A stretch of DNA of 64,000 nt from Pascua guehoae (lineage: Eukaryota > Basidiomycota > Tremellomycetes > Trichosporonales > Trichosporonaceae). Below are positions 42,766-52,917 of the stretch, piece after piece (the first letter of the stretch is position 1; each line of letters starts with the position of its first letter). Made by a program: the position numbers and the translations under genes. Location of the stretch: assembly GCA_001600415.1 (NCBI GenBank), contig BCJX01000016.1, positions 870,646 to 934,645 on the forward strand. Direction: 5' to 3'. Under the pieces are notes generated by a model. That model ran no database searches. It was not told the origin of the DNA and saw only the letters and a list, made by a program, of their open reading frames with translations.

Positions 42766-43400
42766 GGGTGGTAAAGGGGCAGAGGTATAACGTGACGAGG
42801 AGTGTTGCTGAACAAGGGACGGATCGAACGGAATGGGTGTTGGCTTTTTGAGTCTGACACGAGAAACAACAACATGGCACGAATGACGCGACCGTGGGCA
42901 TTTGAGAATTGAGTGTCGTCATTGCCACGTGGTGCTGACAGCGGAGGTATTTTGAAACGCACCAAGGCCTGCAGCTTGCAGCCTGAATATGTGGCCATGC
43001 GACACTGAAACGCAACTTCTCCATACCCCGAGGCGATCCAAGGAACATAGTATGATGACTGTTCATTGTCTACTGATAAAGCAAAGACCATAGTTGAACC
43101 TCAGAAGAGTAGAACGCCGGCAACGAATAACATCCAGTGTGAGGTGGCATGGGTGCTGGTGGGTGACTAGGTGACGAGGTGACTAGGCGACCACGGTAGT
43201 GCTGCGAAATACAAGAAGGGCGAACAGGAGAAATGGATGCATACATATGGCGCCTTTCGGGGTTGTAAATGGTTTGTGATCCTCTTGCAGTCGACCGAAG
43301 GGTGTTGGTGTGGAGATGCGGCAATGAAGAAACTGACTCGTGGGTGTTGGATGCAGGCGGCACGCGGAGACTGGCGGGACAGTGGCAAGGGGGAATACCT

Positions 43401-43517
43401 GGGACTTGTCCTTTGCCCGTCTCGCCCCGGGGAAGGCTTCGGGTGGTGTGTGTGTGGGTGTCCCCAGAGAGACCTTGCCCCTTGGTGAGGGAGGGGGGCC
43501 CGGGGGGCCCCGTTCCC
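43401..43517 (+). repeat. Hairpin/G-tract element copy 9 (subtype B, first hairpin decayed)
   Basis: TTTGCCCGTCTCGCCCCGGGG, GGCTTCGGGTGGTGTGTGTG, TCCCCAGAGAGACCTTGCCC, CTTGGTGAGGGAGGGGGGCC, then CGGGGGGCCCC. The tail is nearly identical to copies 2 and 7. Confidence 0.8.
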
Positions 43518-44041
43518 TGGTGCCGATAGGGTTGCGCAAGATAGACGTTCGAGCCGATGGGGGTGTAGCGCGTGTAGCAAGGTGGCGAGGCGATGTATGT
43601 GGTAGAAGACTAGGCTATACATTCGCCGAGCGTATCCACAAGTACAAGTGGTCCCTTATATACCATCGCCGTCAGGCCCAGGGTTGAGGGTGATGCACGC
43701 GGGGATCACGTCGTGAACGGGTTCGGTTGCCGAACCAACTGCTTTCGTTATGAGGGAGTGGAGCGGGCATCACACATCCCGTGTCAAAAGAGTGAGGGGT
43801 TAAGGGAAGCGGTGGACACGGATGAACCCGAAGTGCACCACACAACGGGGGAACCGCACTGGAGTCGAGGGCACCCGAACACCTGTACATTCAGTCAGCC
43901 ATGCTTGCACAGTGGTCGTGTACAATAATTAAGACTTGCCATCAACAGAGTTTCTTGTTCATGATCGAAGCCTATGACGAGCCAACGTGCGATGCAAGTG
44001 GGACTTCAGGGAGAGTTGGGGATGAATATTGGGGGTATCTG

Positions 44042-44135
44042 TTGAGGCGACGGCCCCCCGGGAGGGCGTCGCCTTTTAAACTGTTTGGGGAGTTGGCCCG
44101 GCGCCCCTGGGGGGGGGGGGGGGGGCGCCGAGGGG
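44042..44135 (+). repeat. Hairpin/G-run element copy 10 (variant)
   Basis: TTGAGGCGACGGCCCCCCGGG followed by AGGGCGTCGCC, a stem of GGCGACG / CGTCGCC, then a run of about 17 G bounded by GGCGCCCC and GGCGCCG (itself a palindrome). Directly before copy 11. Confidence 0.6.
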
Positions 44136-44157
44136 TTTGCACTGGTGGACTCTGACT

Positions 44158-44261
44158 ATTCCCGGGACTAGTTAGGTTTGTGGAATTTGTGGCCTGTCGC
44201 CACCGGGAGCGACAGCCTTGGGTAGAAAGGCGAGTGAGGGAAGGGCCCCAGGGGCCCCCCC
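44158..44261 (+). repeat. Hairpin/G-tract element copy 11 (subtype A)
   Basis: TTCCCGGGACTAGTTAGG, hairpin CTGTCGC / GCGACAG, TTGGGTAGAAAGGCGAGTGA, GGGAAGGGCCCCAGGGGCC and C-run. Closest to copies 1 and 8. Confidence 0.82.
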
Positions 44262-44305
44262 AGTCATGCATGCTCACCGGCTACGACACTTGTCGACACG
44301 GACGG

Positions 44306-46024
44306 TTAAACCCCAAAACGGCGGAGCCGGGGGTACGGCGAGTCGTCGGGCGTAAACTTGTCGAGGTCTGATTGGAGCTGGGCGGCAACGAGCTCGTCCA
44401 TTTCGGTAGGAGACACGGGGACATACATGGCCGCGTCCTCCAGCGTGCACTCCAGCGCCTCGACATTCAGGGTTCTCTCCCTGTTCCTCTTATTGTTGAC
44501 CGATTCGTTTACCGTCAGTCGCTCGCCCCCCAGCGCCTGCTCCAAGATTTCCAGACCAAGCTCGGTGGGAAGGCCTGCACCCGTGAGCCCGCGCACGGTG
44601 GCGTCGGTCATGTCTTGGAGTAGACGGTCCTGTAGGGGCGTGGACATGCGCTTGAGCGCTCCTGTACGGTCCAGGCTGGCAAGGCGGACAGCCGCCGCTG
44701 CACCGAATGTCATATAGGTTTGAAGGGCGGCGAGGTCAACCGTGGCCTGATTGTCGACTTGTCCGGCTTTCCGCTCGTCAGATGAGACGGAATTTACAGA
44801 CGGAAACCGGGGCCGCGGGATACGGTCCTGTGTGAGGCTCCACGGCAGACGGTTGAAGGCGCGTGACGTTTGCAGCTGCGAGTATGGGACCGCCGGCCGG
44901 GTCTGGATGGTGTCCGGTTGAGACTGGGAAGCGGGTAGGAGCTCGACAGCTACCCGGTTGGCGCCCAGGACGTAAAAACGGGCGAAACGAGTGCACACCA
45001 GTGCCGACGCGTAAACCGTACCAAACATTTCATGTGTTGCTAGCAGCTGGAAGACTGTTTGACAGAGTGCGATGCGAGTCATGGTTGCCAACTCGTCCTG
45101 GGTACCCAGCGCGAGTTTAATGTCGGTGGCACGACAGTCTTTGAAGCGCGAATAGCCGATGGGCTGGAAACAATGTCAGCGGGCACTGGGCGGTTAACCT
45201 ACCACTCCGTTAGGATACCTCGCTGTCATAAACAGAGCGTTCGGGTCGCCGAGCCGCTCGAGGGCGGCTTCCATCATTGCCCGCGGCACCCAGAATTGCT
45301 CTTGTGGGGAGAGCTCGGAGAACAGCTTGGTGTCAATGTCCCACTCACGGACGCATGCGAACGGCCCGCGAATGACATTGGCAATGCCCTCTAGCACGGA
45401 CCACGTGGGAGGGTCGTCGACAAAGCCGTCTTTGTCCTCCGACGTCCGAGTCGCGCCCTCGTCATTGTCATTGCGACCATTCTCTGGGCACGTCGTTTGG
45501 GCAAACAGGGCAAAGTCCAAGCTTGCGAGCGTGCGTTGGGCGAGGGGTCCGTTGACGCTGCTCTCGACAGTGGCCGCATGGGAGAGGTAACGTTGGAAGA
45601 CGTCGGTACTGGAGAACGGAACACTCCCAAGGGCATGGAAGAAGCTGAGAGGTGCACTCCAGTCGTAGAAGAGTCTGTGATCGCGGCCCCTCTCAAGCGG
45701 TTCACCGTTGTCGTGCAGGATGATTCCATACTTGGTGTAACCGGTGATTTGCTCTTGCACCGCCTCGAGCGTCAACCGCAAGAACCCGGTCAAGTCGTTC
45801 CCCCTCCAGGGCTCGTCGGGGCCGTCGTGGGGGAATGGGTTGCCCTGTAGTTGCTTGCTCAGTTCAGCCTTGAGCTTGTCGTGGATGTCGGGAGTCGCCT
45901 GGGCCCATTCGCGCGCAGAGAGACGGACGTTGCCAACGTCGTCTCGGGCGAAGCCGGCAAATGACTTTGGGGGTGGTTTGCCAATGGTAGCGTGGAAGGG
46001 GGCTACCGATGTCGGAGTGGTCAT
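44306..46024 (-). CDS. Hypothetical protein, 559 aa, two exons
   Basis: Exons 45203-46024 and 44306-45162 (GTAGGT donor, CCAG acceptor) join at NGV-PIGYSRFKDC. ATG 46024 (MTTPTSVAPFHATIGKPPPK) is the first in frame after a stop-free but non-coding leader. The sequence is acidic-neutral and globular: REWAQATPDIHDKLKAELSK, WRGNDLTGFLRLTLEAV, RLFYDWSAPLSFFHALG, then MTRIALCQTVFQLLATHEMF. The C-terminal part has Arg-rich segments and ends FTPDDSPYPRLRRFG. No signal peptide, transmembrane helix or known domain recognised. Codon use is normal for the window. Similar in style to the 498-aa protein at 53732-55228, with no clear homology. Confidence 0.65.
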
Positions 46025-46663
46025 GGTGGGTGATGCGAAAAGGGGTGACAGCGGTGCATAGGTGAGGTTATAAGAGTTGGTCAGGCAGTCATGGTACGTT
46101 CGGATGACGGACTCGTACCACACTCCGTGCCCTTATTTCAACCTCGTCCATCGGCCACACAACTCACTCCGTTTTTGCTCCTGAAGTGCTTGTGTAGAGA
46201 CTTGAGCCTCGAGTGCACGCGCTGTCGCGGGTACGCTGGGGCCGCCGTGCGCACTCGATTCGTGCACCCGGGACTGGTCCTTGGCCCGTCGTCCCCGGGA
46301 GGCGACGGGCTTGGGGTGGTGGGTGTGTATGTCACCTACGGAGGTGACCGCGAGACCTTTCCGCTTGGTGAGGGAGGGCCACAGCCTCCCCGCCCACCCC
46401 CCGGGTCACTCTATCACTCACGCCAACAGCATGCACCGAGTTTTGCGTAGCCAGAATGGCAGCGTCTTCGTGTGATGGGCTGTGCGTGTTGTGTGAGGTT
46501 TGGGGCGGTGTGTGCCGTGTGTGGTTACTGTAGTGCGCTCCGCGCCCGCGCATACACTCCAGCCCTGGCTAGCCCGGAGCACTCTCCCAACGCTCGTCAG
46601 CCCCACACCCCCCGAGGAGCGGCAACGGCGACGGCGACGCCGCCACCGTACGCCTCCAGCACG
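46025..46663. other. Intergenic region before the tRNA
   Basis: Contains element copy 12 (46267-46404) and CG-rich sequence. No gene. Confidence 0.45.
46267..46404 (+). repeat. Hairpin/G-tract element copy 12 (subtype B)
   Basis: CCCGGGACTGGTCCTTGG, hairpin CCCGTCG / CGACGGG with TCCCCGGGAGG loop, TTGGGGTGGTGGGTGTG, second hairpin GTCACCTACGGAGGTGAC, CCGCGAGACCTTTCCGCTTG, GTGAGGGAGGGCC, then C-rich. The second stem is GTCACC/GGTGAC, a compensated change from GTCGCC/GGCGAC. Confidence 0.88.
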
Positions 46664-46752
46664 GGCGAGATGGCCGAGCGGTCTAAGGCGCTGTGTTAAG
46701 GTCTAGCTACCTCCGCAGTCTTCGGACGTGGGTTCGAATCCCACTCTCGTCA
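46664..46752 (+). tRNA. tRNA-Leu (anticodon AAG) with 11-nt intron
   Basis: Acceptor GGCGAGA pairs with TCTCGTC (one G-U), discriminator A. D arm GCCGAGCGGTCTAAGGC, anticodon stem CTGTG/CGCAG, anticodon AAG at 46698-46700, long variable arm TCTTCGGA, T arm GTGGG-TTCGAAT-CCCAC. An 11-nt intron (46702-46712, TCTAGCTACCT) sits at the canonical position after nt 37. The type-II variable arm and D-loop are typical of eukaryotic tRNA-Leu. A TTTT terminator lies about 35 nt downstream. Confidence 0.93.
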
Positions 46753-47577
46753 GATGGGGATTTAGTTCCTCCCATGCCTAGTCTTTTGGCCTTTTGGGCC
46801 CTCGCCCCGCCTGGTGTGCACCTTGTGCTTTAGGCGTGGCGGCGTGCCAGGGGGAGGATGAACTGTGGCGAGTTGAGTCACGGTCGTTTGTCCTGTTTGG
46901 AGATTGGGGGTGGGTTGAGAGCCGGGTGGACTGGGATAAATGTCTCCACAGCTTTGTTGTGTGGGCCGCATTGACCACATTGACATTGCAGCCCCGGGTT
47001 GCGCTGGGTGTGATACTGCCTTTGGCTGGCTCTCAAGTCGCGCGTTCAAAGCATTTAGGGTTTCAATTGGTAGGCACAGCTGAAGGTAAACGGGTGTCTC
47101 GATGATAATATTATAGTGGTTGGTGCACTGTTGTCATCGCGTGGACCACCGCTCGGTGTCACTGCCCCTCACTCCGGCACGCAGCACGACGGCGATGACA
47201 CATAGCCCCCGTGCCCGCGTCTAGACACAGCTGTCCGACTCCGCCCACAAACCAACCTGCCGCCATTACCGTTGAGCAAAAGTGCCTGTGCTGTAGGTGT
47301 GCTGAATCATTCACAATGTGAGTCACTTGGCAGCCAACAGAGGTACGGTGCCCGGTCTCGGGTGAGCGCTTCCATAGTCAGCGCTGAATGTTCGACGGCG
47401 ACCGACGACGTTGACGCCTGCCGGCAATGCGGCGAGGAACGGTGGAAGGCACGTCGCGCGGTCGCAAGTAATCCGAGTCGGCCAATGAGGAATCCCGCAC
47501 GGGGCACACAGTTCTGAGCCGGGGTTAGTGGGATCTGGCAATCGGTGTGCAGGGCAGTGATGGTGAAGGCGGTGGTG

Positions 47578-47636
47578 GCACCCGTGCTACCGCCATGCCG
47601 CTCGTGGCACCCGTGCTACCGCCATGCCGCTCGTTT
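47578..47636 (+). repeat. Tandem pair of about 30 bp
   Basis: GGCACCCGTGCTACCGCCAT followed by GCCGCTCGT occurs twice in direct succession. Confidence 0.85.
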
Positions 47637-48596
47637 GGGGGTCTGTTTATTAGCCTGCACTGGATCGGTCCTGCGCTGGATATTAGTGAAAATGGAAGGG
47701 GTGGCTTTACCGCGCCGTAGCGTCCCAGCTGGTGCACACGGCATGCGAGCAAGGCCAAAATGGGGTGCCTGCCCCAGGTTTAGGGTGGACCTCAAAGGCA
47801 ATGTCACAATGTCAGTGCCTCGTCCAGTGTTGTCGAGCGCTGTAGCTCTGCTTGTCCCAGGCTGCCCCAGGCTGCCAATGCTTGTTGGCATCGGGCTTGC
47901 TTGCGATGTGTTGACACCCGTGTCGGTGTTGTTTAAGACCTTGTTTAGTGCAACCAGTCGGACAGTGGGGCAGGACGAAAGTGGGTCATGTGTTGGATGG
48001 ATGCTTGAAAATGCATGCAGCTGTCAATTCTTGGGTGCTTGGCCGGCTGCCGCAAATAGCAGAAAACGCCATCCAAGCCGCGGCAGGGTGAGGGTGGCCC
48101 CTGCACGCGCCCCGGCGCGTAGCCCTACGACGCCACCTGGCACCTGGGCCACGCAGGGCGTAGGGAGCGCGTCCGGGAGATGCGAGTCGCGTCGCGTCGT
48201 TCCGTTCCGAAAAACGGCAAAGAGGCGTACGGCCCATGTTGCCATGGTGCATGAAAAGGAAGGACACGGGACAGAGGAGAGTTTCACTCTGCGGCTGTCT
48301 CAGGGTCCAGATTCAGGGTCTACCAGACCACCACTTGCACACACACACACGCTCTCTTTCTCTCTTTCTCTTTCTCTTTCCAGTTCCGGGGTGCATGGGG
48401 TGGGTGGCTTCCCGAGGCGGCCCTGGGGTGTAAAGCCCTTTTGTGCATGCATGCATGCATCGATCCATTGCTTGGTTTGCGCCTGGGGGTCGGTGCCTTG
48501 CCCTCGCACAATCCGGTCCTTCCCCCCCGCCCTGTGCTGTTGCGCTCGACACCTTCCTCGCTTTCCTTTCCTCTGCTCTCCCGCGACCCAAACACC

Positions 48597-48625
48597 ACAC
48601 CACACACACACACACACACACACAC
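48597..48625 (+). repeat. (CA)n microsatellite upstream of the PL14-like gene
   Basis: About 13 CA units (CACCACACCACACACACACA and onward). CT-rich tracts lie on both sides; the whole block is the likely promoter/5'UTR. Confidence 0.85.
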
Positions 48626-48972
48626 GCACCCGGACGCCGCCCCAGCGCAGGCCACCGCCGGCCAGGCTTTTGACGACCACCTTGCACCTGGCGAGTGTCT
48701 GTGCGTGCGTGCGTCCTTCCTTCACCGATCTCTCTCTCTTCTCTTTCTCTCTCTCTACTCGTCCATCAATCTCAGTCTCTCGTTTCCGCCAGTCAGTGCA
48801 GTGTGGCCCCGACAATCTCAACGTTTGTTCGTTGCACGAACACATTCTTTCCTTTCATACACTCTTTCGTTCCTTTCTTTTCCATCTCTGTAAGTCTTTT
48901 GCAATCCCTAAAAACCCACCAGCAAGCCCGAGGCGTGTTGGCTTATCCAAAGCTCTCAACCAACTAGCCAGG

Positions 48973-50385
48973 ATGCGTTTCCAGCTCCTCTCCGTTCTCG
49001 CACTTCTCGCCTCGGCGACCGCCGCCGAGGCCGCGCCCCAGCGCAGCAACAACGTCGCCACCCGGGCTGGTCCCGTCGGCGGACGTTCTCTTGAGGGCGC
49101 CCACCGCCGCCTCCCGCACCCCCGCCGCTCCCGCCACGCCAAGAGGAAGGCGGCCTGCAAGGTCAGGACCCCTACTTCCGCCCAGTCTACCGACAAGGCG
49201 TCCGCTGCCTCGTCTGCCGCTGCAGAGGCCACGGCTCCTTCCCCTTCCGCATCAGCATCTACCGACTCTTCCTCGACCGACTCTTCCTCGACCGACTCTT
49301 CCTCGACCGACTCGACCGACTCTCCTGCTCCGGAAGCGTCCTCGGCCTCTACGGATGCCCCATCCCCATCCTCGACTGAGGCGGCACCCTCGGATACCGA
49401 GTCGGAGGAGCCCGCTGCCGTGTCCACTGCCAACAACGCTGGCTCTACCGTTCCCGTCAACACGTCCGTCAAGGTCAAGGCCGGCGACGTCGTCAAGTGG
49501 ACGGGTACCGTTGCACCCGACCAGAACCCCATCGGCTCTGCGATTAAGACCTTTACCACCAGCGGCGGTATCGGCACCAACCTCATTGCTGTCTCGGGCG
49601 ACGTCCAGACCGGCACCTTCCAGGACATGACCATCGAGGGCAACAACCCAGGCCTCAAGACTGGCTACGGCCACGCCCGCGAGAACAGCGATGGCTCAAT
49701 CACCTTTACCTACGTCAAGGGCCAGGTCAATGACAACGACTCGTGGTTCTGGTACACGACTGCCGACCCGGGAAACACTGGCATGGACCTCACGGCCGCG
49801 CGCACCGCGTCGTTTACGTACACTGTCGAGTTCCAGGACGGCTTTGACTGGAAGCTCGGAGGCAAGCTCCCGGGCTGGTACGGCGGTGACTCGGCCGACG
49901 CCGGCAAGCACTGCACGGGCCACGAGGGCTCGGCTTCGTGCTTCTCGTCTCGCCTCATGTGGCGCGACGGCGGTATCGGCGAGATTTACAACTACTACTG
50001 GGGTTCCTCGCAGGCCTACTGCACCGACCCCTCGACGTACCACATTGGTACAGCCGACATTATCTGCAACGACGGCTCTGGTGACTCGCTCGGCCGCGGC
50101 GCGTTCCACTTTGAGGCGGGCAAGCCCGTCACTATTACCAACACGATCACGCTCAACACGATGAACGGCGACACGCCCAACATGGACGGCAGCCAGTCGC
50201 TGATTGTCGACGGCGTCAAGGTCATTGATGCCCAGAGCCTCGTCCTCCGCCACCACGACGGCGGCCGCATCCGTGGTCTCTTCTTCTCGACCTTCTTTGG
50301 CGGCTCTGGCGACGCGTGGGCCTGCCCCAAGGAGCAGGAGGTTACCTTTAGCGGCATCAGCGTCTCGGTCCTCGAGAACCTGTAA
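48973..50385 (+). CDS. Secreted polysaccharide lyase family 14-like protein with Ser-rich linker (470 aa)
   Basis: Extracellular enzyme, probably cleaving uronate polysaccharides (alginate/glucuronan-type) by beta-elimination. The ATG at 48973 starts the signal peptide MRFQLLSVLALLASATA; the next segment is basic (RRSRHAKRK). A Ser/Thr/Asp/Pro linker follows with TDSSS repeated in tandem (49258-49320). The catalytic domain has FDWKLGGKLPGWYGGDS, SRLMWRDGGIGEIYNYYW, GRGAFHFEAGKPVTITNTI and GLFFSTFFGGSGDAW, motifs of PL14-type beta-jelly-roll lyases. Intronless. The open frame extends 476 codons upstream but lacks protein character, and the signal peptide fixes the start. Confidence 0.82.
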   Translation: MRFQLLSVLALLASATAAEAAPQRSNNVATRAGPVGGRSLEGAHRRLPHPRRSRHAKRKAACKVRTPTSAQSTDKASAASSAAAEATAPSPSASASTDSSSTDSSSTDSSSTDSTDSPAPEASSASTDAPSPSSTEAAPSDTESEEPAAVSTANNAGSTVPVNTSVKVKAGDVVKWTGTVAPDQNPIGSAIKTFTTSGGIGTNLIAVSGDVQTGTFQDMTIEGNNPGLKTGYGHARENSDGSITFTYVKGQVNDNDSWFWYTTADPGNTGMDLTAARTASFTYTVEFQDGFDWKLGGKLPGWYGGDSADAGKHCTGHEGSASCFSSRLMWRDGGIGEIYNYYWGSSQAYCTDPSTYHIGTADIICNDGSGDSLGRGAFHFEAGKPVTITNTITLNTMNGDTPNMDGSQSLIVDGVKVIDAQSLVLRHHDGGRIRGLFFSTFFGGSGDAWACPKEQEVTFSGISVSVLENL

Positions 50386-51610
50386 TCGCGCGGGGTACTG
50401 GAGCGTGCACGTGTGGGGTTACAGAAACTGGGAAGCTGGCTTCCCGAGTTTTCCTAATGATTTTTCTCCTCCATTCTTTATGTTGCCAACGCCACCTCCT
50501 TGGCACGTCCGAGGGCATGTGCAGAGCACTTCTGGCTGTTTATTGAACAATGCAAGTAGCATGTGCTCGGAACCAACATCGCGCGCCATCTGCGCCGTGC
50601 GCAGATGGCAGGCTGGCAAGCACAGGATGCAGGCATTCTGGTGGCAGTCGCAGAGTGAACTCGGCGTCTTTGAGCGTATGGACACGATACTTGCAGCTGA
50701 TTGATGGCACGGCACTCGGCCCACTCACGCAGACTTTGTCCAGCGCACCAGCGTGCCATCCCCTTTCCTTCACGTCTGGTTTCGCCGACAGCGTCCGCGT
50801 TACACTCTGCACGCCGCACAACCCTTCAGGTGTACAGGTGTCGCACTGGCATGCTGGCACAATCCGGACACAGGGCCAGAACGCATTGCAACAACCTGGG
50901 AGCGAACCGTGCACTGGTGCGAACACAGCCAAGATGTCTTGGGCCCTATTTCAAGCGCACCGCAATGCAGGGACGGCGCCCACGTTTCGGCTCTTGCCGA
51001 TCACTCACCAAACTGACAGCCGACATGCAGTGCGAACACCAAACGAACAGCCGACATGCAGGGCGAGCAGGACCGAGCGGTGTATAGCTCACGCGTTTGC
51101 ATAGCCACGCGTCACGACCTCGTCCTGCATGCCTGCATCCTGCAATCTGTAAAGTGCTTTCGTGATGGGCAACCCTACATGTCACAGTGCTAGGCCACCG
51201 GCGCCTAACCAACCTCCACCCCACGGCCCATTCCTCGATACTCACGAGCCCAGACTCGGCACAAGCGCCTCATCCCCCACTTGACGTCCCGAATACATCT
51301 CGTCACACTCGGGGGCAGGTCGGTGCGCCGCTGGAGCTCCATCTCCGCACATCCCCAGGGTGGTTTCGCCCCCTCGCCTGTTCCTGTGCTCTGTTCGGAG
51401 CCGATCAAGTGAGAACGATCTTCCACGATCTGGAGGAGCACAGCACCTGCTCTTCTGTCTTGGAATGCAACAGGAACAGATTCCCGCCCAACGGCCTGAA
51501 ACGCTGCAACGCTTCAAAGGCGACAGGGGGTTTTAATCAAACACGCTGCTCCTTGGGCTGGATTAACCTACCTCATGCGCCACAGTCTTTGGGGCCCAGT
51601 GCTTGTACAT

Positions 51611-51823
51611 GCAGGTGCGTCCGGCAAGTCTTGAGACTGCCACTTTTGAGCTCAGTCTAGCCGACGTTGCGCATGGACACTGTCTGGACCCACGTCATGG
51701 CACAGCAAGGGGACGCACCACTGTTCCCTGCTTGTTGTATCCCACATGTCCTGCGCCTCTCCCTCGATATGGGTTGGGCGCGTCACTCATATGCCAGTCT
51801 CATTACTTTCCGACACGCGTGTA
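51611..51823 (-). mobile_element. TA-flanked MITE copy c, reverse orientation
   Basis: Starts GCAGGTGCGTCCGGCAAGTC, ends CTTTCCGACACGCGTGTACC. Interior contains the reverse complement of the shared CATGTGGGATACAACAAGCA, so it lies opposite to copies a, b and d. The left TA appears changed. Confidence 0.75.
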
Positions 51824-52197
51824 CCAGTTGAGTGCGCCATTCTTGACTCGGTTGATACGCATAGAGGCGATCTCGCCGGTCGACGCTCGCAGCTAGGCAG
51901 GTTGTGATCTGTACAGGCATGGTCCACATCGTACGACGGGGGCTACGATATGGGATACCCTCGGACGTCGCGGCATCGTGTTGCGCAGAGGTTGAGGCCG
52001 TGTTGGGGCAAGTGGCTGAGGCGTTCAGGCATGTCGGACTCGGTCCCATCTCTGGTCTATGCGGCGGCCCCCACGAGCGTGCGTTCCACTATCGCCGGGG
52101 CTAGGGCGGCGTACTCACGCAGGCAGGTATTCCCAAGAGGGTTCTCGCTTGCCTGCGACAAGACCACCATGGCTACGGAACTACGGGAACGACGCCT

Positions 52198-52465
52198 GCT
52201 GAGAAATCGTTGGGTGGTTAGTGTAACATAACACGTGCAGGACCGACGCGTAATCGCAATATCGAGTCGTGGCTGCGTTCTGGTGGTATGCCGTCACCGA
52301 CTCGCGTTTGTGCGACAAGACTGCCGCGGCGACATGGCTGAGACGGAAGAGGACGATGGCTGAGAAATCATTGCGTTGTAACACGTGCAGCAAGCCTGAC
52401 GGAACCTAACATCCAGTCCTGGCTGCGTTCGGGTCGTAGGCCGTCACCGACTCGCGTTATGGATA
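52198..52465 (+). repeat. Imperfect tandem duplication of about 150 bp
   Basis: Each unit has GCTGAGAAATC, TAACACGTGCAG, TGGCTGCGTTC and CCGTCACCGACTCGCGTT in the same order (TGGTATG versus TCGTAGG between). No open frame spans both units. Confidence 0.75.
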
Positions 52466-52917
52466 CTTGCTCCTCGACAGCCCGGATCAGAGTATAAAGT
52501 CATCGGCGGCGGTGGTGTGGCAGAGGTGTTGTGGACCCACAATGGGTAGAGGTGATGCCCGGTACTGGGTATCTCGCTGGGTAGCGTTGCGCGGGACACA
52601 TGGGGAGTACCATAAAGAGCAAGCAATTCAAAATGGGTTCGGGTTTGCGGTGGGGATGCGCTTCGGATCATCTGCAAGGAGGAGGAGGTAGTGAATGATC
52701 ATGCCGTATGCTGGATGCTGGGTTTTGTTGGAATAACCACTGTACAAAAGGGAGTCGATTAGCCAAGTGTTGCCCCTTCCAACACTCACACTCAACACGC
52801 AGGCTAAGTAGCATGAGCTGGCCCTCTATTTCCAGCTCCCCCCGTAGGGCGGTCTCTCTCGGCAGAGTCTCCCAACAAACTCGAACGCCGGCTCACGGGC
52901 CCAGATATTTTGACTCT

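Larger units (their letters stand above)
42766..44305. other. Intergenic region with three hairpin elements
   Basis: 1.5 kb without a supported gene. Element copies 9, 10 and 11 lie at 43401-43517, 44042-44135 and 44158-44261. Several overlapping open frames on both strands show only low-complexity composition. Confidence 0.5.
46753..48972. other. Long 5' region of the PL14-like gene
   Basis: 2.2 kb without a supported gene. Holds a 30-bp tandem pair (47578-47636), CT-rich tracts (48355-48380, 48725-48760), a CATG run (48443-48460), and a (CA)n run (48597-48625). Frame is open over 47545-48972 but not protein-like. Confidence 0.5.

Noticed and set aside
1105..46404. Hairpin elements interpreted as a CRISPR array or as intrinsic bacterial-type terminators
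   Set aside because: Copies are dispersed, irregularly spaced, often in introns and lack U-tracts; genome is eukaryotic, so neither explanation fits.
47545..48972. Continuous open frame upstream of the PL14-like gene read as an N-terminal extension (946 aa total)
   Set aside because: Composition is low-complexity (CA and CT runs), there is no domain, and a clear signal peptide starts at 48973.
50550..51104. 184-codon open frame in the gene-poor region
   Set aside because: Composition is unlike the coding genes (Cys/His/Thr-rich), no splice context, overlaps other equally long frames.
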